Positions 11,311 to 20,225 of a stretch of 64,000 nucleotides of DNA are shown here, piece by piece. A model generated the notes under the pieces. That model was not told the origin of the DNA. It did no database searches and saw only the letters and a list, made by a program, of their open reading frames with translations. The stretch spans positions 5,582,537 through 5,646,536 of the forward strand of contig OU015525.1 in NCBI GenBank assembly GCA_907165065.1. The letters are read 5' to 3'. This DNA is from Caprimulgus europaeus (lineage: Eukaryota > Chordata > Aves > Caprimulgiformes > Caprimulgidae). Each line of letters starts with the position of its first letter. Within the stretch, counting starts at the first letter, position 1. The position numbers and the translations under genes are program-made.

Positions 11311-12687
11311 CTGGTAGAACTGCTCTGAAAGCTTTTGTGTGCAGTTTACTCTTTTGTATTCAAAAACAAAATGATGAAAGCCCTTTACAGTTTATTAGGT
11401 ATTTGATGACCAATTTGAAATCAACTGTGATCTTTCTTTGTACTTCACAAGACCATATCTTGTTCTGTTCTATTTAGCTGTAATTGGCATCTTTATTGGC
11501 AGGCTTAAGAAATTGAAATGGTGAGGTGGGCCCTGGGAGCTGATTAGACCCTCTTAATTATTGAATGTTTGTACTCCTGGGAGACACTCTACTGTAGCTG
11601 TGGCAAAGGAAAACTTTACCCCTGCTGCTCCTTTTTTTAATTATCTTTGCAAAAATGCAGCAACTAACACTCTGCTGAGGTATTAATCCATCATCCTTCA
11701 TATAAATAAAAAATGAGAATTATTTTCTTAAAACCATTTAAATTTCTTTCTGAATGTTGGACAGTGTATTTCTAAATGCTTCCTCAGGTATTGAATGTTT
11801 CCATGTACTGGGACATGTCATCCATCCCATGGTGGAGTTTGATCTGCTCAGAGATGAAATCCTGGTTTTACTGTAGTTGGTAAGAGTTTGATTTTTGGTT
11901 GAGCGACAAGAAGGATTTCACCTTTGATGTCACATGTTAAGATGACTTAGCAATCAGCTCATGTAGTGATGATGTTTCCTGGGTTTAGGGAATGTCTTTA
12001 GTATTTTTTCTTAATTAATGTTGTAAATGATTACAGTGTTATACTATTGAAAAGTACTATGCAGAAAATGTGTAAAATTAGCTTATTCTGGTAATGTTGG
12101 AGTTGCTCTGAACTATACTGACAATACCACATTTTTCTCTGAAATTGTGGTTTATGAAATTCAGAAGTGTCATATAAATATTGATTCTAAAGTAACTACA
12201 AGCTATAGCTTGAGCTTTCTGAAAACTATAGTGCTTTTCAAATAATGTTTGGGATTTTGAGGATTTCTTCATTAATAGGCAGAATTTGGTTGCTGGGGAA
12301 AGCTCCGCTCTCTGCGTGAATGTTTAAAATGTCTTTGTGCACAGTCTCTCTTGAGATAAGATTTGACTTCTGAAATGTGCCTCGTTATGGCTGTTTTGAA
12401 ATGGAGAATTTGCACTTCAACACTTTCCATATGGCGTGGATGTTACTTGTGAACGCTCCTTTTTTGAATAGCATAATCGCCAATTAATCAATCAATCGAT
12501 CAATCTTTTCTTCTACATCAGGGTTTCTTTTCATCCTCCTAGTTAAGGACTGACTTGGTCCTTATGCTAACTCAGAATATGCAGTGTGATTTAACAGCCT
12601 GGGTTTCTTTTTCTTTCTTTTTTTTTTTCTAGCTGATTACTTATGACAATCACATACAAGGACGCCTTCTTTTTTCTTAGGACATAG
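11311..12687. other. Unique AT-rich non-coding sequence
   Basis: No gene or known repeat is recognised apart from the small AATC microsatellite at 12481-12505 and a T-rich run at about 12609-12630. The 64-codon frame at 12078-12272 (minus) has no recognisable features. Confidence 0.65.
12481..12505. repeat. AATC microsatellite
   Basis: Imperfect tandem copies of the tetramer AATC (caattaatcaatcaatcgat then caatc), interrupted by one A-to-G change that creates an ATCGAT site. It is short and probably polymorphic. Confidence 0.85.
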
Positions 12688-13222
12688 ATCACAGAATCAC
12701 AGAATCGCCTCGATTGGAAAAGCCCTTTAAGATCATCCACTCCAATCATGAACCCAACACTGACAAGTCCCCGACTAACCCATGTCCCTCAGCACTGTGT
12801 CTACACGACTCTTCAATCCCTCCAGGGATGGGGACTCCACCACTGCCCTGGGCAACCCCTTCTAATGCCTGAGAACCCTTTCAGGGAAGAAATTCTTCCT
12901 CAGAGCCAATCTCAACTGCCCTCTGTGCAACTTGAGGCCATTTCCTCTTGTCCTGTCACTTGTTACTTAGTTGAATAAACCAACCCCCACCTCTCTCCAC
13001 CCTCCTTTCAGGGAGTTGGACAGAGCCAGAAGGTCTCCCCTCAGCCTCCTTTTCTCCAGGTTCAACACCCCCAGTTCCCTCAGCCGGGAACTCATCACAC
13101 TTGTGCTCCAGACCCCTCCCCAGCTCCATTGCCCTTCTCTGGACACGCTCCAGCACCTCCATGTCCTTCTTGGAGTGAGGGGCCCAACACTGAACACGGT
13201 ACTTGAGGTGAGGCCTCACAAG
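12688..13222 (-). mobile_element. CR1 LINE (J-like), antisense, about 535 bp
   Basis: It starts with the tail repeat atcacagaatcacagaatcg. Next come attggaaaagccctttaaga and ccaacactgacaagtccc of the subfamily that recurs at 24586, 39678, 58150 and (in part) 63745. It then carries the C-terminal ORF2 stretch in antisense. On the minus strand the reading '[18 protein letters not shown]' at about 13219-13166 is the CR1 ORF2 C-terminal signature. The 5' truncation is near 13222. Confidence 0.95.
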
Positions 13223-15999
13223 ATGTTAGGTAGTAAACCTTCAGAGCAGTCTCTACATAGCTGGCTGTTTTGCATTTGAGAAAGTATAAAACTATGAAAA
13301 TTTGCAACTACAGTTAACCTTCTGCCATCAAATGTATGCATAAAACTTTAAAGCTTGTGATTTAAAATCTTCTAGTAATATAAAAACTTTTGAAGTCATC
13401 AGTTTTATTATAGATTTTAGGTGTTTTTTAAGTCTTCTGAGAGACATTACCTTCCTCTTGTCTGGTGTATCTGAGTGCCTCTTCCTCGAGTCCTTTCATA
13501 CATAATTATTAGTGGTTGCAATGAAGTTTGCATCTTGATCGATGTTCTTTTATTAAAGACTGCCAATAAAGTGAACTCTAAATTTATATAATGAACAGTA
13601 TTGAAACAAGGAACTGTTCAAGTTGGAAACTATACTCAGAATTGTTGTAATGGATAACATATACTTCGAAAAAGTCTTTTTTTTATCCACATTATGAGTT
13701 GGTTGACATTATTCTTACCATATAAATAAACTGGTACTGGATATGTTGAATGATAATGTGATTTTTATGAATAGAAATAATTTTGCTATGTAATAGAAGG
13801 AAATATTTCAAACTTCACTCTTTTAAACACTTACTGGAATTCTTTCATAGTGAACTTGGACTTTCAAAGACAATATCAGCTTGAATCATCAGATGAGAGG
13901 CTTTAGGTGTGCCTCTGAGGTTCCTGCTTTTCATTTTACTGCCTCATAGGTCATATTTTTTTGGCTTTAAAAAATTTTTCTCCTCTTGTACTTTGAAGCA
14001 GACTATTCTATACATACTTTGGTTTTTCCATAGTTCCTTTGTTTCTAGCTTTTTAGGCAGTGTCCATCACCTTTGTTAACCAAGCTTCTTGCCTTTTTTT
14101 TTCTAGCAATCTGCCCTTGTCTTTATTTCTCCTCTATCCAGACCAGTGCCTGCTTTCCTTGTGACCTTCACATCCCCTCAGAAGATGCATTGCCATTACA
14201 CTACCAACAAAACTGTTGACAGATTGTAATAGTGCATTTTAAAGACATTTATTTGTTTTAAAAGCATTTGTTGAAACACTGCTTGTTTTATTTATACATG
14301 TACCATTCTCTCTAGTTCTCTTCTGTTTTTAAATTCCTAAATTTGCACATTGATTACAAAAAAGGAAAGGAAAAAATGGGAATTTGAGCAGTCTCCAAGT
14401 CATTGTCGTTTAATTGTCATCTTAATGAAGTAGTTACCTGCAAATTACCTGCAAATTATTTAAGCATCTAAGCTCAACTGTAACAGTAAAAACAAATCCC
14501 CAAATCTTCTCTAGAAGAGTGTTTGCAGACCTATTAGGCATTAGCAGTACTCAAAGATTTGAAAAAAATGATACTTTAAAATCAGCCTCTGTAATTAAAA
14601 TATTATTAAAGGAAAAGATAAAGTGTCAACAGAAGTTAACGATGTGTAAGGTATCCATGTTACTTAATGGGTATCACAGGTTTAAAATTTTGTTGGAAGT
14701 TGTCACAATGGAAATACAAAGCACCAGAATTTTGTGTCGGTACTTAATAAAAGGATTTTTGACTTGTTGGAACAGTGTTGGTCTCTTACAGGCTTCAGCT
14801 GTTAGACTTGGAGAATACTAACAGCATTTCTTCCCAGTGATGAATGGCCACTTAGATTTTCCTTTCAGTTAAAATTACTTTGGTGTAAAATGCTGTAGAT
14901 TTTAAATTGGGAGAGGAGACTATTTATCCAGCCCTTGCTATTTGTTATATTTCTCCTTTAGTATTGCGTGGAAGAAGGATCCCCTTTGCACAAAAACAGA
15001 TTGTAGGCATTAGACAATTCGGTATCATAAACTGTATTTCTGCCCTTAAATACTCTGTTGGGAAAGAAGTGACCGTCTGAAGTTTTCCAGGAGCAGGAGG
15101 ATATATCTGTAGTATCTGAAGTTCAGTAAATTTAATAGGAAAGTAAAAGGATTGCACAGCACTTGAGTGCTTAAACTAGGAGGAACTGTGTAGTAACTTC
15201 TTAGTAAATCAAAAGTCAGATTCTCCTTTGCAGACAAAAGGAGGGAGGAGGAGGATGGGGATCTGTGTAATGTGTCCTTTCAATTTTCCAGTTAAATTGT
15301 GTTCCCCTTGGGACACTCTGGTTCACCTCCTGAGCGGTCAGGCCCCTCAGCAGGCGTTTGTTCCCCTGCTCAGAGCACTGATGGGCTCAGCTGTGCAGGC
15401 AGAGGACACAGATTTATCTGCCCCATGAGTTGTCTTCTAATGGATCCCAGTTGTCTTCTAATCCCAGCTGGTGGCTAGTGGCTCAGGAGGGAGTGTAAGG
15501 AGCCGGGGCGATACAAAGTGATCCTTCCCTTCTCGTATATGCATGTCTGGGATTTACTTTCCCAGCTGCTGGGAACAAGCAGGCTCATGCCTTTCTCATC
15601 TGCAGCTACAATGAATAGAGTAGCTGCTAACGGTATTATGCTACATGAGTTACCCTAATCTCTCTTTAAGCCTCTATACTCTTGGTCCCTGTGGTATCTT
15701 GTTGTGGTGAAGTCCCACGGTTCAGCTGCATTGTCTGAGATGGATTTTCTAGGGTTTGCTTTACCTTCATCACTCAGGAACTTCATTCATGTCCCAGTTG
15801 TGTCATGTGGAATTGTGAGAGAATTGCTCCTTCATCATCTTTATTTTATAATTCATGATTTTATATGTCTGTATCGTATCCTATTTTACCAGCAGTTAGA
15901 ACCAAAATACTAGTTTTTTCTCATGCTAAAAGTGCCATATTTCATCCTTTTTTTTTTTTGTCATCCTGTTTTTTTCTTGTTCCGCTCTCTTTGAGATTG
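13223..15999. other. Unique AT-rich non-coding sequence
   Basis: No gene is recognised. A small 12-bp period duplication (ttacctgcaaa twice) lies at about 14435-14458. Open frames of 60-100 codons (14519-14821, 15228-15428, 15704-15913) have no recognisable domains. The region 15228-15480 is slightly richer in GC. The left end of the decayed LINE that follows is not sharp. Confidence 0.6.
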
Positions 16000-16440
16000 C
16001 TTTGCCTGCAGTGCCTGAGGTAGGGGCATACCATGGCTTTCTGTACAGTAGCACAGGAGTGTTTTCTCTTTCACTTTCAATCCCATTCTTTATTAATGCC
16101 TTCTGTGCTGTTTTCTTTTGTGTTGTCTGCTGAGCATTCGTATTTTTTCCAGTTCTCACAGAGCTGTCTACCACATGTCCGAGATCTCTTTCCAAGGTGG
16201 CAATGACTAAGAACCTGTCAGTGCTTACATTATACTTCAAACCTATCTGCCTTCTTTTGCATTTCAGCTGCCATTTTACCACCCCATCACTTAGGTGGTT
16301 TATGCAATGCTACAATTTTTGACAGTAAGCTTTTGATTTTGATTATTCTGAACAATTTTCTGTTGTCAGCAACATTCATCCTTACAGTAGTCAATCATTT
16401 TCCGGATCATGTGTTAATCTTTTCAGCTGCCCAGGTCCCC
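16000..16440 (-). mobile_element. Ancient CR1/L2-like LINE reverse-transcriptase fragment
   Basis: The minus-strand translation keeps a recognisable order of RT-domain and post-RT motifs in two frames. About 16380-16335 reads VADNRKLFRIIK, matching the F-A-D-D-T-K-L-F-R-I-I motif with a decayed YADD-type core. From 16276 it reads WQLKCKRRQIGLKYNVST, then LERDLGHVVDSS and, after about 60 further residues, GIESERENTPVLLYRKPW. The W-Q-x-K, E-R-D-L-G-x-x-V-D-S-S and L-L-Y-R landmarks and their spacing are those of CR1-clade ORF2. A frameshift near 16283 and substitutions show it is dead. The 118-codon open frame at 15926-16282 is this remnant, not a host gene. The 5' side may run to the LTR at 16548. 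Confidence 0.72.
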
Positions 16441-16547
16441 TATGTGTTTCCCTGCTGTGGAAACCTATATTTTTAGCAAACTTATACATTTTTTTTTCCT
16501 GCAATATCCAAATATCTTGCTATTTTAGAAGATTTTCAGTGATCTGT

Positions 16548-17147
16548 TGTAGTAGTTTAACTAGACTGGCAGTCAAACACCACACAGCCACTCACACACA
16601 CCCCACCTTCTTCCCCACCTCCTACCAGGGAACAGAGGAGAGAATTGGAGGAGTAAAGGTAAGGAGACTTGTGGGTTGAGATAAAAACACTTTAATAATT
16701 GGAGTAAAATAAAATTAAAATAGTAATGATAGTGGTAATGACATATATATAAAAATGAGTGATGCACAGTACAATTGCTCACCACCTGCTGATAACAATC
16801 CCAGGAGGGTGAAAAGAAACCCCAAACCTGAAACCACAATCCTGGAAGAGCAAGCCCGAGCATTTCCCAGGAGAACCCCCTCACTTTCTGGTGAACACTT
16901 GTTAATGTAATGAACATGATGTGATATGATGTGGAATATCTCATTGACATGTCCAAATGTCAGTTCTGGGTTTTGCTAATTGCTACACTTCCCTTCTCCC
17001 AGTCCTTTGCATTTGCAAACTACCCAAACATGGTGTCCTTGGACCTTATCAACATTCTTCTCATAACAAATCCCACGCTGGAACCAAAACACAGAGCTTT
17101 CTAGCTGCTGAGAAGAAAATTAACTCTATCCCAGCAAAACCAGGACA
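16548..17147 (-). mobile_element. Solo LTR, ERVL-like, 600 bp, antisense
   Basis: On the minus strand the element starts TGTCCTGGTTTTGCTGGGAT (complement of 17147 leftward) and ends ...AACTACTACA at 16548. Perfect 5-bp target duplications TCTGT flank it at 16543-16547 and 17148-17152. The minus strand carries ATTAAA (about 16692) just before a TTTTATCTCAACCC block, the likely poly-A signal, and a GATATTCCACATCATATCAC block in U3. The same family as the LTRs at 26338 and 39043. No internal retroviral sequence is present. Confidence 0.93.
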
Positions 17148-17152
17148 TCTGT

Positions 17153-17420
17153 ATGTAAAGAATTTGATGGTCTTCTCTTTGGTCTTCTGCATATTGCTCT
17201 CATTGTGTTACAACCAAGAAAGAGCAAAAGGACTTGAGTAGGTGTTGAAGTGACCTCCCTTCATCTCCTCTGTAATTTGTCTTGGTTAGGACAGAGACTC
17301 ATTGTATCCACAGGTTGTGAGTGGTTCGCATGGCCGTGGCCTGCACAGCCCCTCTTTTGTGGATTAAATGAGGATTTAAGGATGAATTGCCATCAGCCTT
17401 GAGGTATGGCTCATAAATGC
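17153..17420. other. Short spacer between two solo LTRs
   Basis: This is 268 bp of single-copy sequence between the LTR at 16548-17147 and that at 17421-18570. It ends with the AATGC target duplication (17416-17420) of the second LTR. I see no gene and no retroviral internal sequence, which supports two separate insertions. Confidence 0.7.
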
Positions 17421-17739
17421 TGTATTGGGTTTGCGTGGCAAGGTTTTTGGTAGCAGTGGGGGAGGGGACATGGGGTGGCTTCTGTGAGAGAAGCTGCCAG
17501 AAGCTTCCCCCATGTCCGACCCGACATAGCCAATGCCAGCCGGCTACAAGAAGGGACCCGCCGCTGGCCAAGGCCGAGCCAATCAGTAACGCCTCTGTGA
17601 GAACAGAATTAAGAAAAAAAAAGGGAAGGGAGAAAAAAAAGCGGCACACTTTGCAGCTGGAGAGAGGAGTGAGAAGATGTAAGAGAAAACAACTTCGCAG
17701 ACACCAAGGTCAGTGAAGAAGGAGGGGGAGGATGGGCTC

Positions 17740-18160
17740 TGGCGCCGGAGCAGAGATTCCCCCCCGCAGCCTGTGGTGAAGACCATGGTGAAGCAGGCTG
17801 TCCCCCTGCAGCCCATGGAGGTCCATGGTGGTGCAGATGACCACCTGTAGCCCGTGGAGGACCCCACGCCGGAGCAGGTGGATGCCGAAGGAGGCTGTGA
17901 CCCCGCGGGAAGCCCGCGCTGGAGCAGGTTCCTGTCAGGACCTGTAGCCCGTGGAGAGAGGAGCCCACGCCGGAGCAGGTTTGCTGGCAGGACTTGTGAC
18001 CCCGTGGGGGACCCGCGCTGGAGCAGTCCCTTCCTGAAGGACTGCACCCCATGGAATGGACCCAGACTGGAGCAGCTCGTGAAGAGCTGTCAGTCATGGG
18101 AAGGACTCACGTTGGAGCAGTTGGTGGAGGACTGTCTCCCGTGAGAGGGACCCCACGCTG
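17740..18160 (+). repeat. GC-rich tandem array, unit about 48 bp, inside an LTR
   Basis: The core GGAGCAG occurs at 17747, 17871, 17921, 17972, 18020, 18069 and 18114. From 17871 on the spacings are 50, 51, 48, 49 and 45 bp. Each unit also carries a CACGC(T/C) or equivalent just before the core and a GACC/GACTTGTGACCC-like middle with GTGGG. Units at the left (17747-17871) are more decayed. Unequal exchange or slippage would make copy number vary between copies of this LTR. Confidence 0.88.
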
Positions 18161-18371
18161 GTGCGGGGGAAGGAGACCTCCCCCTGAGGAGGAAGCAGCG
18201 GCAGAAACACCGTGTGATGAACTGACCCTAACCCCATTCCCTGTCCCCCTGTGCCGCTGGGGGGAGGAGGTGGAAAATCGGGAAAGAGATTAAGCCCGGG
18301 AAGAAGGGAGGGATGGGGGAGGTGTTTTAAGATTTGGTTTTACTTCTCATTCTCCTCTGATTTTGATTTGT

Positions 18372-18377
18372 AATAAA
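18372..18377 (+). promoter_or_regulatory. Poly-A signal of the long LTR
   Basis: AATAAA occurs once in the right third of the LTR, in the expected sense orientation, followed within 40 bp by a T-rich tract. This is where R would end in a typical LTR. Role inferred from position. Confidence 0.7.
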
Positions 18378-18575
18378 GTAAATTTGTTTTTTTTTCCCCA
18401 AGTCGAGTCTGTTTTGCCCGTGCCAGTAATTGGTGAGTGATCTCTCTCCGTCCTTATCTCCACCCACGAGCTTTTCGTTATAATTTTCTCCCCCTGCCCA
18501 TTTGAGGAGGGGGAGTGATAGAGTGGGCTTTGGTGGGCATCCGGTCTCTAGCCAGGGTCAACCCACCACAAATGC

Positions 18576-19614
18576 AAAATGCCTTTTTTTTTTTTAGGAA
18601 AGATTATGAAGCTGTGCAATGATTTTTTGTTGCAGACATTACTGGATTATGAATCTTTAGACAGAAAAATAGCAAGCAAATAACTATTGATCATCCCCAT
18701 ATTTAGATGCACATAAGTGCAATTTCCCTTTGTTGGTTTGCTCTGTGGCCCTAGTCTGGCCATCAGAATGAAGCAATGTTGACATATTTCAGTTTTATGA
18801 TGTTTTTTTTTTCAAAGCCAAAACTCTGTCTGATCAATGCTGCTCTATTTAATATCCTTTGCTATATTTCCTTAAGTACTATGATCGTGTATGCTACCAC
18901 GGCAGAATAAAACGTAATGTATCAAAAGTTTGTATTGAAATACTTTTAGTAGTATTCCAGCAACGGATTTTAATGGCCATCATGCGAGTTGTTTACCAGA
19001 GGCATCGACATATTTAAGATGTCTGTTTTTTATTTATTTATTTATTGTGAGAAAGCCAAATTCTGTCAATCTGAGGTAAGTTCATACAGAAATGATGGCA
19101 GGCAGGGTGCCCTCTCTTCAACACTTCTGCTTTGCAAGTGTGACTGCTCTGTGGTTCTTGTACTTAAGCTGCCCACGTGCATTTTAGTATTTCCTAGTGT
19201 TCCTCTTAGTATTTCTACAAAAGTTAAAAAATAACAGTGGAGAATAGTTCTTTGTTATCAGGCAGAGGTGATGACAAGTCTGTACTTTACCGTGCTGTTC
19301 AGAGACAGGGGTGTTTGCCATATCGTAGATTTAGTCTCATTTATTTCTATCAAGCTTTGATGGGTAACAACAGGGAAAGAAGGTCCAGTTTCCATACAGG
19401 CTCTCCAATGAATTAGCACTCAGGCTGGCTACGGAGCTGGAGTCAGAGGCTTTGCTGGTCCTGCCTTTTTTTGCCGCTGTTACCTTCCCTAGCCACAGTA
19501 CAAATTCATTGAATACAACTTCTGATCTACTTGCAGGAATACCATGTGTAGGGTAGTGGCTACTCAGCATATTCTTTGCAAACTAAGATATAGTATTGTA
19601 TGGCAGATATTTAA
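18576..19614. other. Unique AT-rich non-coding sequence
   Basis: Single-copy DNA between the second and third solo LTRs, with a short TTTA run at 19027-19047. A CpG-containing, less AT-rich patch at about 19370-19530 carries a serine-rich minus-strand frame (19337-19570) that I do not recognise. No gene can be called. Confidence 0.6.
19027..19047. repeat. TTTA microsatellite
   Basis: About four copies of TTTA/ATTT after a T run. A short simple repeat in unique sequence. Confidence 0.85.
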
Positions 19615-19619
19615 CCATG

Positions 19620-20220
19620 TGTGGTGGGTTGACCTTGGCTGAATTCCAGGTGCCCACCAAGCCGCTCTATCACCCCCCCCCCCCCTCAGCAGGATGCAGA
19701 GGGGAGAAAATAAGATGGAAAAAAACCCCCCAAAGTCATGGGTCAAGACAAAGGCAGTTTAATAGAAACAAAGCAAAGCCGCGCATGTGGAAGCAGAATA
19801 AGAACAAAATATTTATTCTCTATTTTCCATCAGCAGGTGATATCTGGCCACTTCCTGGGAAGCAGAGCTTCAGTTTGCGTAGCTGTTGTTGTGGAGGACA
19901 AACCTTGTAAATAATGAATGCCCTTCCTTCCCCACCCTGTTCTTGCTTTTATATCTGAGCAGACATCATATGATATGGAATATCCCTCTGGTCAGTTTGG
20001 GTCAGCTGTCCTGGCTGTGTCCCCTCCCAAGACTTTCCTCACCCCCAGCCTACTTGGGGGAAGAATGTTGGAGAGACAACCTTGATGCTGTGTAAGCACT
20101 GCTCACCAGTAACCAAAACACTGGTGTGTTATCAACACCTTTCTAGCCTCTCATACAAAATACAGCGCTGTGAGGGCTGCTACGGGGAAAATTAACTCCA
20201 TCTCATCCAGACCCAGTACA
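19620..20220 (-). mobile_element. Solo LTR, ERVL-like, 601 bp, antisense
   Basis: On the minus strand it begins TGTACTGGGTCTGGATGAGA (complement from 20220) and ends ...GTCAACCCACCACA at 19620. It is flanked by perfect 5-bp target duplications CCATG (19615-19619 and 20221-20225). The minus strand carries ATTAAA (about 19760) and a GGATATTCCATATCATATGA block (about 19985). A run of C (about 19673-19685) lies near its 3' end. Its U3 is closest to that of the LTR at 6376 (GCAGTGCTTACACAG block, about 20100). No internal viral sequence. Confidence 0.93.
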
Positions 20221-20225
20221 CCATG

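Larger units (their letters stand above)
17421..18570 (+). mobile_element. Long solo LTR with internal tandem array, 1150 bp
   Basis: Starts TGTATTGGGTTTGCGTGGCA and ends ...TCAACCCACCACA. Perfect 5-bp target duplications AATGC lie at 17416-17420 and 18571-18575. The left half has GC-rich sequence and A-rich runs (17609-17640). The middle holds a GGAGCAG tandem array (separate entry). The right part has a poly-A signal AATAAA at 18372-18377 followed by a T/C-rich tract and the GTGAGTGATCTC...TTATCTCCACCCACGAG block that matches the R/U5 region of the other LTRs. All open frames across 17299-18293 on both strands (up to 162 codons) result from stop-poor GC-rich repeats. It is about twice the length of the other LTRs here and is a different family. 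Confidence 0.92.

Noticed and set aside
17282..17300. cttggttaggacagag resembling an LTR start
   Set aside because: Only a few bases match and the following sequence does not continue as the LTR. Probably chance.
17299..18293. Overlapping open frames up to 162 codons on both strands
   Set aside because: They lie in a GC-rich, stop-poor tandem array inside a solo LTR with target duplications at both ends. Proline/glycine/arginine-rich translations in several frames at once are typical of repeats, not proteins.
16548..20220. Possible provirus bounded by two minus-strand LTRs
   Set aside because: Each LTR has its own distinct 5-bp duplication and a plus-strand LTR of another family lies between them. 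No gag, pol or env sequence is present.
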